The position numbers and the translations under genes are program-made. From Hydractinia symbiolongicarpus (lineage: Eukaryota > Cnidaria > Hydrozoa > Anthoathecata > Hydractiniidae), in assembly GCF_029227915.1 (NCBI RefSeq), contig NC_079887.1, positions 9,982,001 to 10,046,000 on the forward strand: a stretch of 64,000 nucleotides of DNA. The letters are read 5' to 3'. Within the stretch, counting starts at the first letter, position 1, and each line of letters starts with the position of its first letter. This document shows positions 12,701 to 24,182 of the stretch, piece after piece. The notes beneath the pieces were generated by a model. It saw only the letters and a list, made by a program, of their open reading frames with translations. It had not been told where the DNA came from and did no database searches.

Positions 12701-15232
12701 AATTCATATAAATTAAAACACTTCTCTACACACAAGTTATAACAGTTACTTCTTACGTCAGTCAAATCAAACTTTTTCAAAGGTATTTCAAAAGTAAATT
12801 TATTAAATTGATAATATTTTGCTTTTTATTATTATGCATTCTATGTATCATTCGAATATTTTTGTCTCAAAATTTTTCAGTTAATTTTCATGTCTGACTT
12901 AGCAAGCAACTACTTACCCAAAAATGTGTTTGATAGCTACCAAAAAATGTAAATTAAAAAGAATGGTGAAAAGTTTTTGGAAATGTTGGGGTATTAATAT
13001 TTTTAGGCTAATGGCATAGTTTATTTTGTTTTGCCTACTTTAAGAATTTGTTACCTTTGTGCAATTTTTCTGCATATCATGAATCTGCAAACAGGAAAAT
13101 GGACTCCTTGTTTCATTATTTTCTTTGGAGTTATAAATGATTCTTGCTGTTTTTTTTTTTAGAGATTTGCACTACAAACATTTGCCACTGAGAAAGTTTT
13201 TAACGAGAGATGTCCACCAGAATTTAAACAGTTATTAAATAACATCTACATGTTGTATGGTTTGTGGATAATTGAGAAAAATATTGGAACTTTCTTTCAA
13301 GGTATTTAACATAAGATTTTGGGTCAAAAAATAATCAGATGGTAAAATTTTTATGTGGCATATACAATTTACCATCTGAAGCAGACATTTTTGCTTTTTA
13401 GACAATGTCTTTTTTCTTGAATTTACTTTATATATTTACTTCTAGGAGGATATTTTGCAGACCCAAGACAAGCAGAATTTATAAAGGAGAGCATTCTGGC
13501 ATACTGTTCATTGGTATGCAATTGCATACACATTTTTATAAGAACATAATAGGTTGACATTTGCCGAAATTCAGTCTTTCAAAAAGTCTGTAAGTGATAC
13601 AAGATTTAGACCAGGGAATATCAAGAATATGGGTAGGCTAATTCTTAAAGACAAAACTAAAACTGCATTTCTTATTTTTTTCAGCATATTCAATTCCACG
13701 AATTGCTTTTTCGAAAATAAATTTTTTTAAATTTTCATTTTCCTGGGAATTTAATTTTCAGATGGATTTAAGCTTTTGTATATGATACAATTTTCAGTCA
13801 CATACTTTTGGAATAAAAACGGAAAATGGTAAAGAAGTATTTAAAGTTTAGAGTCACTGAAACAATTTAAAGGTACATGGAACACCAAATCGCTATTTTT
13901 GTCATACTTTTGTGTTTTGTATCATTGGAAAGCTTATAATACTGATCTTACGTAAATATACTTGCTCAATTGTTATGAAAATTTGTGACTAATAATGTTT
14001 GTAACAATGTTAAGTATTGGTTTGTTTAAGCATATTTCCTTGCTTTTTGATATCTAAGCAGGAAAGAAATCTAAACACACTCATATGCTTAACATAAACA
14101 TAAAAAAAACTAATTAATAAACATAGAAAAATAATAGGCCCTTAGAACCAAGTAAAAAGGAGATCACAGATACCAAAATATGAAAAAACTGTGTAAGATT
14201 AAGAATATACAGACTTGCTAAATCACTGTAAAACCACATGCAACAACTACCACCTTACAATATAAATATTATTGATACAACACAGAACTGACATTACTTG
14301 TCTTAATTTGTGAACAAAAATGTGTACAGTGTAAAAAATGTGTACAAGGGGTGAAAAGACTGTCAATAAAAATGAACTAGAAAGAATAAATAAGTCATTT
14401 AAAATAAATAATTATCAATAATTATCTCCACATAAAAGACACCTTAGTGCATATTATACCCTTTCATGAGTTGGCTAAACACACAGTACAACGAAACATT
14501 AAGAAAAGGTTGAAGCAGTGATTTAAAAATTACTGTATTTTATTCTCTTTACTCTTAGTTGAAAAAAGATGGCATGTTTCTTGTTGATGTTCTTGCACCT
14601 CCTGATTGGGTGTTGAATTCACCAATTGGACACAGCAATGGAAAGGTTCTCTTTTTTAAATGTCTGCCTGTCCATCCACCTGTTGTTTTTTTTGCCACAG
14701 AAAATTTTTACCACAGAATTTTGTTTCTGATTGTTTTAAGTTAAGTTTACATAAGTTCATTTCTTAAATTCTTTGGCTTTTTAAATTTTTCTTACCTTAT
14801 TATAGTGAATGCACCCATTTGTTATGATTTATATTTTGTTTTTGGATTTTATTCAAGAAGATATTGTTGTCTTTTAAAAGAGAAAAAAAAAATATTAACA
14901 GACCTTTGTGAAAATGTTGAGGAGGATTTCCATTGTTATATATATATTATCAAGTCTTTGAATTCTCTTAATCTATCGATTTAAATGCTTTTGCGTGTAA
15001 TGGGATTTTCTGCCATCTACAGAATGCTAATTGATGTTGCATACATTTTTTAACTATCAACCTAAGATGAGTTAAGTTCTCTCTAACCGCTTTTCATTTC
15101 TTTTAGCCGTTGAAAAATCTATATGAAGCTATGGTAACAACTGAGTCACAAAAACGTCCAAAATGGTGGAAGGAGCTGTTAAAACCTGTTGATGTTGGAT
15201 CTAAATCTCATTTAATATCTAGCAAATTGTAG
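791..15232 (+). CDS. ACOX3: Peroxisomal acyl-CoA oxidase 3-like, tandem copy 1
   Basis: FAD-dependent oxidase that desaturates acyl-CoA (branched or long chains in the ACOX3 class) to trans-2-enoyl-CoA and passes electrons to O2, making H2O2 in the peroxisome. Coding exons: 791-1084, 1394-1471, 4102-4191, 4291-4520, 4594-4800, 7401-7476, 8199-8315, 8392-8512, 9294-9416, 10059-10166, 10680-10765, 12319-12387, 13163-13301, 13446-13513, 14559-14645, 15107-15232. They join in frame to 672 aa (human ACOX3 is 700). Diagnostic motifs are [19 protein letters not shown] (exon 3), [14 protein letters not shown] (exon 4), [11 protein letters not shown] (exon 8) and CTFEGDNNC, whose Glu fits the catalytic base region (exon 9). 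The protein ends in SKL (PTS1). AATAAA follows at 15293. All 16 exons match copy 2 in phase; exon 7 is 12 bp shorter. Exon 1 after about residue 48 is strongly diverged from copy 2, so the copy may be sub-functionalised or drifting, although the frame is open throughout. Confidence 0.9.
1217..1265. repeat. Perfect 21-bp-arm hairpin in ACOX3 copy 1 intron 1
   Basis: Arms at 1217-1237 and 1245-1265 are exact reverse complements and flank a 7-nt loop. The arm begins CGACACACAACATAGC. It is probably a foldback repeat or young MITE tip, since nothing else in this 309-bp intron looks constrained. Confidence 0.8.
1947..2260 (+). repeat. 44-bp direct repeat flanking a tRNA-like (SINE) segment
   Basis: A 44-bp sequence beginning GCCAGGCAGTATGTTA occurs at 1947-1990 and again at 2217-2260 with a few mismatches. 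Between them, an A-box-like TAGTGTAGTGG (about 2155) and a B-box-like AGATCGAATCC (about 2198) mark a tRNA-derived SINE fragment. All of it lies in ACOX3 copy 1 intron 2 (1472-4101). Confidence 0.5.
3675..3836 (+). repeat. Three-copy minisatellite, period about 53-54 bp
   Basis: Three degenerate tandem copies start near 3675, 3729 and 3782. Each carries a TAAAATGA-like stretch followed by a TGACCCTGC-like motif. They lie in ACOX3 copy 1 intron 2. The rest of that intron (2270-4100) is AT-rich, with no coding signal that I can see. Confidence 0.6.
4930..5200 (+). repeat. Interspersed repeat, family shared with 10990-11260 and 61740-61870
   Basis: This stretch contains ATAGGCCAGGCAG, CATTGACAAGTGA and AATAGCCTA-type blocks. 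The blocks recur in similar order and spacing at 10990-11260 (intron 11 of the same gene) and partly at 61740-61870. No coding capacity and no clear ends were seen. It is probably a degraded non-autonomous transposon in intron 5 (4801-7400). Confidence 0.4.
6110..6527 (+). mobile_element. Non-autonomous Helitron-like repeat (3' end at 6527)
   Basis: The block shares the AAATAACTTGGAAACG and CCAAACCTGG motifs with copies at 6600-7070 and 11275-11971. Its 3' end is a small hairpin (GGATTT-TCT-AAATCC) followed by CTAG and then a T, as expected for Helitron termini. The 5' end cannot be placed. It has no ORF and lies in ACOX3 copy 1 intron 5. Confidence 0.5.
6600..7070 (+). mobile_element. Non-autonomous Helitron-like repeat (3' end at 7070)
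   Basis: This is a second copy right after the first, with the same internal blocks and the same terminal CTAG|T. The pre-terminal hairpin is weaker here. The 5' boundary is uncertain. The two copies in a row suggest nested or tandem insertion. Confidence 0.5.
10480..10590 (+). repeat. tRNA-like fragment (B-box only)
   Basis: GGTTTGAATCCCACT near 10544 resembles a pol III B box, but no acceptor stem or clean A box can be folded around it. It is best read as a SINE remnant in ACOX3 copy 1 intron 10. Confidence 0.25.
11275..11971 (+). mobile_element. Non-autonomous Helitron with both ends
   Basis: The 5' end is TC followed by TTTATAATAATACGCTAATT and a CTGTCTGTCTG run, typical of this Helitron class. 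The 3' end is GTGGA-TTAC-TCCAC, then a short spacer and CTAG, followed by T. There is no target duplication, as expected for rolling-circle insertion between A and T. The element is 697 bp, has no Rep/helicase coding and lies in ACOX3 copy 1 intron 11 (10766-12318). Confidence 0.65.
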
Positions 15233-16866
15233 AATACAAAGTGATGCTAAGATCTAACGAAAAGTGTTGTTGTGTCAAAAGTTATTAATGTCAATAAATT
15301 AGTCTCAGTTAGACGTATTCCTTGTTAATATGAACAACATAAGTTCAGTGAAACGTGATGTACCTAGCTTTTACAAATTCGATGGAATCGGAGATAATTT
15401 GAGTGCTTTAAAGGGGCTACAAACCGGTTAAAATGCTCACATTCCGTATATCCCGCGCATATATTACAAATCCGTGAAACACGTTTTGTGCAATAAACGG
15501 ACCAGCGCACTTTGCTTGCTGGTTCAATATTTTTTTTCTGAAAGTGTATTATAAAGAAATATTTCAACGAGACTCATTCTGGATGAAAACATGACCAAGG
15601 CTGGAGAAGATAAATTCTAGATATATCCATATGCTCAAGTCTGTAAATTACATACATGCCAGAAAATAGCCAGTTTGTTTTTCACCGCCATCAGCTCAAC
15701 TTTCGTGTAAGTCACTAAATTTGAAAACCAACAGCTGTTCCGTAGCCCCTTTAAAGGAGTTCAATTTTTTTTCTGTCTGCCTATTTTTTAATCTACTGTT
15801 CTGCATTGAATGTAAAATTTGTAAATAATATTTTTGTGAATTAACATCATAACTAATACGGTTCCTTCTTTTTTGACGAATTTTCAACTTTCCTCTTTTT
15901 TTTATTCAAGCCTTATTTAAGATTTTACCTTGTTTAAGTTTAAGGTTTACTTTTGTGCGGTCTAGGGTATGTTTGTGCGGTCTTGAAGTTTGTTCAAAGT
16001 TTTTTTTGTATAATCATGCAGAGTGTTTATTTTTATTATGGTTTAAATTATTTTGTCAACTAGGTGATCAAAATCAAGCTTCCTACAGGGTTAAGATACC
16101 CTTATTTGTTGAAATAAGTTTCATCCAAGTTAGGACTTTGTATCCTTCTTAGCTTTTAACATTAATACAATGGTAACGTTGTGCATCTTGTAGGATTTAA
16201 AATTTGATATGAGACCAGCCTACACTGATGTAAATCTTTATATCAAAAATTGTTAATTAAAAAAAGTACATATTTATTTTTACAACAATGATCATGCCAA
16301 CTGCAATTTATTTATCCACAGTAACGATCACAAAATTTATGTTGTTTTACATCATCTCGACTCTTAAATTTGCAAAAAAAAATTTATCCCTCAGGACCAA
16401 CTATCATAACCCCAAGGGGAGATACTAACACTTGCTCCTCGAAACTATTTTGATTCTTACTGAGCTGATTATTTAACAGTTTACTGCTACAAGCTACTTT
16501 TTACATTATTTGATCAAATATTAGCGCTATTATTTAATAAAAAATAAATAAATATGTTGTGCACTCAGACATTGCTAATACAAACAGCGACATGTTAACA
16601 AAGCAGATAGGCAATATAGCATTCTGTGTCATCTATTTCTCACTGACATGAAACAGTTAGAAATGCTAAAATGATATAAATTGAAATGTGCTGGACTTGT
16701 AGCACTTTATTACCAGTCTTTGATTACCAGTCTTCACCAGACTTTAATAAATACTCCAGGCTAGCCTATTTTTTTCTGAAATGAAGTTAAGTTTTAAACT
16801 CTGACCAGTTTCAACTATTTTATTCTTAGATACAAATAAAAGTAGAAATATAAAGGTAAACACAAA
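15233..16866. other. Spacer between the two ACOX3 copies
   Basis: This holds the copy 1 3' UTR (AATAAA at 15293-15298), a 339-bp TTAA-flanked MITE (annotated separately) and about 1.1 kb of AT-rich sequence with no coding signal. A pyrimidine tract ending in AG at 16829 lies 37 nt before the copy 2 ATG. It could be the acceptor of a 5' UTR intron or of spliced-leader trans-splicing. Confidence 0.5.
15412..15750. mobile_element. MITE with TTAA flanks (piggyBac-like ends)
   Basis: The ends are AGGGGCTAC (15412-15420) and its exact reverse complement GTAGCCCCT (15742-15750). Each is flanked by TTAA (15408-15411 and 15751-15754). A TTAA duplication with short inverted repeats fits piggyBac-type insertion. 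It is 339 bp long with no credible ORF. Confidence 0.6.
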
Positions 16867-19800
16867 ATGGATGCTGCAACAAAATTGAAAGTCTTTTTAT
16901 CAGGAAAGAATTATGCATTATCACAAGATAAAGTGTTTACAACTTTAGAAAAGGATACACGTTTTAATACCGGGTTAAATTACAATGACTATGCCAACAT
17001 GAGCTTGGAAGAGTTTCGTCTTCTTGAACATAAACGTGCAGCAGCACTAGCTGAATATCAGTTTATTGAGAATGATGATATAATCTCAAATCCAAGTTGT
17101 GCTGGTGCGTGCAGCGATGCTATGGTGTTTATAGAATGGAGTGGCGGAATGAAGTATTTCTTGAATAGATCAGTACGTATGGACAACATTACATTTTCTT
17201 TTCCACTCTATAAAAAAATACCTATTGTATTCGTTATAAGATAAATCCAGTTCCTCAAATATTGTTTTTCATTTTAAGCTTCAGTGAATGTTGAAGGAAG
17301 CAAAGATCATTGAATTATTTAAAAATAAAGTTTTGATGTTTTACACTCAGTGTTGGTGCTTCTAATTGTTTGCAAATCTGTTATTTCATACCAGTAAAAC
17401 ATTATTTCGTTCTTTTATTCAGCTTTTTTCATTAACTATATATGGATCTACCACTCATCCAGAAGCTTTGGACATTGCAGCAAAAGCAGATAGATTAGAG
17501 GTAAGCTTTGAATGCATTTCAGTTTGCTTTTTCAAATTTGTAAGAGAAAAAAAAATTGTTATTTCCTTAGTCTCCTTACATTTCTGAAGAAAGGAGAAAT
17601 AATATTATTTCACTTTCGTCATATTTGGTCATACTTTAAGCTATGATAAAAGCCTTCACCAGTAATTATTATGTTGACTATTTTAAAAGAAAATACAGTA
17701 ATATATGCAGTAGTTACCATTCTCCCAGATTGTCTATTTTGCATTGTTTTTTTTAGATTTTTGGTTGCTTTGCTCTCACAGAGTTATCACATGGAAGCAA
17801 CACAAAAGGGATGCGCACAACTGCAACTTATGATCCCAAAACGCAGGTTTTTATTTCTTAAGACAGATTCACTTCACCGATTTCCCTAATAAATACATCT
17901 ACTTATCATGTCTCAAAAGTTAGGAAACCAAGAGATAAAGGATTAAAGATATTATCCGAATATACGGTTGCATTACCGGAAGATTTTTTATACCAGTATA
18001 CTGGTTTGGGCACGCAAACTCTTACGACCCCCCTTCTCCCAAAAAAGTTGGATTTGAAAAAAGTTAGTTAAATAAATACAATCATATAAAACAATCCTGT
18101 TGCTAAGATCACATTTCCATTAATTATTGGATTTATATCGATGCGAGATATGATATTTAGATTTATTTCCTTATAAAACTGTAGTCGTTAGTTCAAGAAG
18201 TATTTTGTCTTAGTGTGTGCAGTGTAGTTTGGCTACTTCACTTGCATGGAACCAAAACGTGCTACTATGAAATTTTGAATTTCTTACTAAGTACATCATA
18301 TCAGTTTACACCTTAATAAAGCAAAATGACATACACTTTAGGAGTTTGTGTTGAACACACCAGATTACGAAGCCATGAAATGCTGGTCAGGCAATCTTGG
18401 ACAAGTAGCAACTCATGCTATCACATATGCACAACTATATACTCCAGATGGTGTTTGCCATGGTTTGCATGGCTTCATTGTAGAAGTTCGAAACATTGAT
18501 AGACTTCCTATGCCTGGTGTTACTGTAGGGGATATGGGACACAAGTTGGGACTTAACGGTGTAGACAATGGGTAGGTGGATTTGTTCATTGACAGGTATG
18601 CCTTGTAGTTCTTCTTATAGTTATTTTGGCAAAAAATGGCTTGTAGAACAAACAAATGTGGAACTGATAGCTGTGGATTTGCTTAGCTTTTGTTTGATTC
18701 ATAACTTATACGAAAATCTTAAATCAAAATACACTGAAGTCGAGCATGTACAGTGCATAAAACAGTAATCTCGAAAATAGTAGGTAATCACATATGTTTT
18801 TTAGGTATATGTTGTTGAAGAATGTTCGCATTCCTCGGTCACACTTACTTAACAAGCAAGGCGATGTTACTCCTGATGGGAAGTATGTCTCACCCTACAA
18901 GAATAAAGCGACACGTTTTAGTGCTGTTCTTGGTACACTATCTGGTGGTCGTGTTGGTATAACTGGTCTCACTACATGCAACTTGATCATGGCTATCACC
19001 ATATCAGTAAGGTGAGTTAAACTTCCTTGTTTTGACACTAGTAATAAGATCTAGTAAAAGATGGCTTAATAAGAGTACAACATAATAATTTTTGTCTAAT
19101 GTTGGCATCTAATTTTGACTTCCAAGCATTAAACTTTGACGGCTTTAACATGCAGGATGTCCAGATGTGTATAAAATACACTAAAAATCTGGATCGATTT
19201 AAACCAATAAAATCTCTTTAAAATATATAGGTATTCCTTCCAACGAAAGCAATTTGGACCAATTGAAGGAGGACCAGAACTTCCTGTGATTGATTATCAA
19301 ATGCAGGTAAGAATTTGAATTCGGTTTTGCGGAAGTGAGGTAAAATGCGAAATTAAAGTTTGTGAATGTCTGTTCCTGTTTGAAAAATGCGGAAATTAAG
19401 TTTTCGAATACGTGGAAAATTTCCTTTTTTTAAAGAAGTCTATTTTTAATCAGTTCTAACAAAAATATTCCCTTCACGTATTATGCTAGAAAATTCTTCA
19501 CTGCATGTGTTGAGAAAACCTTAATAAATCGACTGTGTATACCTGCTTTGATTTCGAAAAATCCCAATATTCAAAGTTTTTGTTTTTCAGTTGCAGACTA
19601 AATTTTCCTTAAAAAGAAAAATCCTCTACCCCTAAAATTTTTTTTTGTGGTAAAACGTTTGAACCGCGATAATCTTCTAGATGTCTTTTCCATAAAAAAG
19701 TACTTTTTTCTTAGCATATATTTTCTTTCAGCAATGGCGCCTTTTTCCATATCTTGCTGCAGCTTGTATCTGGCATCCATTTGCAGTGTGGTTTGCAACA

Positions 19801-22800
19801 TTGTTTTATCGAATATCTGTTAATAAATATGTTGGAGTGGCAGTCAGTCCTGAATTAGCGGTATGTATGTAGTTTTCATTGACAAGCTGTAACCTCATAG
19901 CAAGATATAAAATCAACTTTTCAAAATTTTCTGATTTTTAGCCGATGTGATATGTTATTTGCCTGCCTGCTTAGTTAATCTTCGGCATTCGCAACAATAA
20001 TTTCCTTGTGTCGTCACGAACTAAAAAGGGTAAACTTGGTTTCACGGGAACCTATTTTCGCGAAATAACTAATAACTCTTGAAATTTGGAAAACAAATTT
20101 CTTAAACTACCTTGCTATAGCTGGCTATTGTCTTTGTTTGTTCGTGTCATAGCTTATTTCACTGGATTGTTTTTTTTAAATGTTTTGTCTTGTAACAGTT
20201 TTTAAGTGGCGAATAATATAACTTTGCAAACTTAAAATACTATATCATAACTTTATACTTCGCAGGCTGCGCAGGGTAAAGAGATTCATGCTTTATCCTG
20301 TGCTAGCAAACCTGTTGCATCATGGGTAGCTAGAGATGCAATACAAGAGTCACGTGAGGCTTGTGGTGGTCATGGTTACCTAAGTGGTATGTTTCTGTTT
20401 ATTCATCGTAACTTCATATTTCGTTTCCCACACCCAAAAATATTCAATCTGGAAAAATTTCACAGAAAAGCTGGAAAAAGTTCCTTCTCTCTTACTATCA
20501 TTAAAAACAACTTGGAAGATCCACCTTTACATTTTTTGGTATATATCTGCATATTCTTTCTCTTTTTTCTACTGTATCGTTGGTGAAAGAATTAAGTAAG
20601 ATTGTAACCATGCTCATTATACAATTTATTTAAGCTTCTTATGTTTTGTTGCAATTTCGATTGGTATGCGCAATGTAGTCAAATAAATTATTTGTCCAAA
20701 TGATGAAGTTCGGTTTGGTGTGGGTTGGGTTGAAGTCATGATACTACGGGGCTGTCTTTTGCCATTCAACTTGTTTTAAACTTCACAGGTTTTACTTATA
20801 GTGAACAGATTGGGTTGGTTGAGAGACACCAATGATCCAAACTGTACATATGAAGGTGATAACAATTGTATTCTGATGCAAACAAGTAATTATTTGCTTG
20901 GCGCTTACAAGGAGTTGCAGAAAGGTGAGACAACCACACTTTGTTGTAAGAATTCTTTTTATAAAAATTATCTACACTCAATTTCTAAAATTTTAAGAAT
21001 ATTCTAAGAGTGATGCTAAGTTTCAATCACAAGGCACCAAATATGTATAAGTGTAAAATTCCAACAATATATTCGTTTTTTGCAACATTTTTCTCTGAGA
21101 AACTGACGGCGTAGAGGTTATAATATTGTAGCGCAATATTTTGAAAAAAAATTCAACAGTGTTTTAAAGGTCATCGCAGTTTTTAATAAAATATTAATTG
21201 ATTATATGAAAATCACTTTTAGGAATTATTTAAGGCTCGAAATTATTAATAGACCTTTAATTCAGGTTTTTGCAAGCCATGAACCTGGAAATCTCTAGTG
21301 TATTTTGGAATCACTTCTAGGAATTTATGTGGAGTCTCCATATGGCAGCATCACTTTTTTAAATCAAATGGTTAATATACTGAAGAAGAAATGCTCAATT
21401 AAAACGCAAGCTGACATAACGCCAAAAGGTAAGAAAGAGCAGGGCCGACAAGTTGGTTTTGAAAACAGAGAATACAATGTCTCAATTAAGGAGATGAACA
21501 AGATAGTCCCCAAGGTTAAGCTGCTGTAGAAAAGGTTTTCGATTTTAGGACTTCCAGATTGGCTATAACGCTTTCAAATTCTGACATTTACCAAGAAAGT
21601 AGTGTTTTCGAAGTTATCTTAGCTATGTCTGAAAAACTGGGGTGTTGGAATGTTGTGGGGTGAGAAAAATACCCCCTTCCCTGCCGTTTTTATTGCCCCT
21701 AAAACAAAGGACAGCATTTTTATTCAAAAGTTTTGCTCGAACTTTTTACTGCCTCGACACACTTCGGAGTTTATAATCATTTCCTACGCGTTTTTCTCTT
21801 TTTTGTGAAATGCTTTTTTAGTGATGATAGAAATTCTTCCCTTCAAGCAGATTTTCACTGCAACTTATAATACTTGTGTCCCTTTTTTTAGTGATAGAGG
21901 ATATGCTTCAGTGGTTAGTGGCGTATCTATTAAAGAAAAGTAACGAAAAGGTGCAAAACCAACTAGCTATGGATAAGGTATGCACTTGATGCGGATATTC
22001 CGTCTCATAATCGATTTATTTTGCGTCCTTCGTGGCATTGTATGTCTTTTTTTTTAATTTGTTAAAAGCTTGGGAGCAACTTTAATTTGAGGCACTATGT
22101 AAACGTGTTTTAGATGCACTGTTCTAGTTTTCAACTGCGTGTAATAGGTCTCTGAATTTAAGTGATGTTATACGTAGATTTGTATGGGTAACTAACCGGG
22201 TTGGTGCAATTTTATACTTAGATTTCTATAGATAACTAACCGGGCTAGAGCAATTTTATATGTAGATTTGTATGTATAACTAACCGGGCTGGAACGATTT
22301 TATATGTAGATTTCTATAGACAACTAACCGAGCTGGGAAAATTTTATATGTAGATTTCTATATATAACCGAGCTGGGAAAATTTTATATGTAGATTTCTA
22401 TATATAACCGGGCTGGGAAAATTTTATATGTAGATTTCTATATATAACCGGGCTGGGAAAATTTTATACGTAGATTTCTATATATAAACCGGACTGGGGT
22501 GATTTTATACGTGGATTTGTATGGATAACTAACCGGGCTGGGACGATTTTATATGTAGATTTCTATATATAACCGGGCTGGGAAAATTTTATATGTAGAT
22601 TTCTATATATAACCGGGCTGGGAAAATTTTATATGTAGATTTCTATATATAACCGGGCTGGGAAAATTTTATATGTAGATTTCTATATATAACCGGGCTG
22701 GGAAAATTTTATATGTAGATTTCTATACATAACCGAGCTGGGAAAATTTTATACGTAGATTTCTATATATAAACCGGACTGGGGTGATTTTATACGTGGA

Positions 22801-24182
22801 TTTGTATGGATAACTAACCGGGCTGGGACGATTTTATATGTAGATTTTTATAGATTAAAACTTGAAGGATGTTAAACCTTACTTATTTGTGTTTTGTTCT
22901 TTTATCAAGGATGAATTTAGTGCGAAGAATGATTCACAAGTCTACTTTTGCCGATCACTTGCTATTGCTTATATTGAGGTATGTTTTCCTCACTACAAGC
23001 AACTGACTAATATCAACTCGTAACGTATAACTAATAGCAACTCGCTACTAGTAACTTGCTACATGTCACCGTCTTAGCGGCTTGCTACTGATAACTCGCT
23101 ACTAGTAAATGGCTTCTAGTATTCGGCTACTATTAACTTGCTAGTAATAACTCGCTACTACTAGTGGTTCTACACTATACATGATGATTTTAGTAAGGAA
23201 TAGTGGAAATACCAACGCATTTTTTTGCTGGATATTATTTTGTGGTGTAACCTAACTCTTATACTTTAGAATTTTGTACTGCACAAATTCGCATCAGAAA
23301 AAGCCTTCTCACCGAACTGTCCACCGGAGTTTAGTGAGCCGTTGAAATATGTATACATGTTGTATGGTTTGTGGGTAATAGACAAGCATATCGGAACTTT
23401 TTTTCAAGGTATTATTTTCTCCTTAATAATCAACAGTTGGACGTGCGTTACAGATAAATATTTATATTACAATGCCCGTATGTACGTCTATCTGTCTGTA
23501 ACGCAAAATGGTACCGCAAGTAGCGAAACGCACGCAATGCGGTAAAAAAAAGGACAGGCGACCCGTGGATTTTTCCACGGGCTACCGACTAGTTTTGTCT
23601 GTAATAATCAACAGTTGGATGTACAAATGAATGATCTCTAGGTGCTGTTAAAATAATAACCACAACAAGGGTCCGGTACCCTAACAATCAAGAATTAGAA
23701 TACTAAAAAATTCAATAAATTGTCATCTTTAGGTGAATATTTTGCGGACCAGTCACAGGCCGAGTTAATAAAAGAGTCAATTTTATCTTACTGTTCTATG
23801 GTGGGTGTTTTTTTATTTGGACCTTTCTTGTCGTCTGTTATACGCGCATTCGTTTTAAATTTTGTACTTCGCTGAACGTTTTATTTTTTAGATGAAGAAA
23901 CACGCTTTGCTATTGGTCGATGGAATTGCTCCTCCTGATTGGGTGTTGAATTCACCAATAGGACACAGCAATGGAAAGGTTTAGAATTTTTTAAGTTTAT
24001 TTAAAAAAAGTTAACGTTGTCTTTTGTGCGTTTTAAAAAACTGCTTTATGATTTAGCCTTTAAAAAATCTTTACGATGCCATGGTAACAGCGGAATCGCA
24101 ACAAAGACCAAAATGGTGGAAGGAGCTGTTAAAACCAATTGACGTTGGAACTAGATCAAACCTGATTTCCAGCAAATTATAA
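16867..24182 (+). CDS. ACOX3: Peroxisomal acyl-CoA oxidase 3-like, tandem copy 2
   Basis: Paralogue of the preceding gene with the same predicted reaction. Coding exons: 16867-17172, 17423-17500, 17757-17846, 18342-18571, 18805-19011, 19231-19306, 19732-19860, 20266-20386, 20802-20924, 21321-21428, 21892-21977, 22910-22978, 23270-23408, 23733-23800, 23892-23978, 24057-24182. They join to 680 aa. Exon 1 keeps the family-like N-terminal helical segment ([18 protein letters not shown]). Exon 3 has [19 protein letters not shown], exon 4 has [14 protein letters not shown], exon 8 has [11 protein letters not shown] and exon 9 has CTYEGDNNC. The end SKL is a PTS1. AATAAA lies at 24392. Exon lengths equal copy 1 except exons 1 and 7, which points to a whole-gene tandem duplication. 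Intron 11 is inflated by a 40-bp satellite and intron 13 holds a small Helitron. This copy looks the more conserved of the two. Confidence 0.93.
22171..22856 (+). repeat. 40/44-bp satellite, 16 units, in ACOX3 copy 2 intron 11
   Basis: Sixteen head-to-tail units are readable, each built on TGTAGATTTCTATATATAAC followed by CGGGCTGGGAAAATTTTATA. Most are 40 bp; 44-bp variants carry an extra ACTA-type insert. A variant pair (ACCGGACTGGGG then GTATGGATAACTAACC) recurs about 285 bp apart, so there is a higher-order repeat. The array ends about 50 bp before exon 12. Confidence 0.95.
23008..23168 (+). repeat. Degenerate short tandem repeat, AACTCGCTACTAGT-like
   Basis: About ten irregular repeats of AACTCGCTACTAGT or close variants, period roughly 14-17 bp, fill the centre of ACOX3 copy 2 intron 12. 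Confidence 0.7.
23455..23592 (+). mobile_element. Small non-autonomous Helitron (about 138 bp)
   Basis: The 5' part is AT-rich, with ATTACAATGCCCGTATGTAC and a CTATCTGTCTGTAACGC run. The 3' part has the strong hairpin CCCGTGGA-TTTT-TCCACGGG, then CTACCGA and CTAG|T. This is a textbook Helitron 3' end. The first bases are degenerate, so the 5' edge is approximate. A TAATAATCAACAGTTGGA direct repeat flanks it at 23425-23442 and 23602-23619; Helitrons do not make such repeats. It lies in ACOX3 copy 2 intron 13. Confidence 0.7.
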
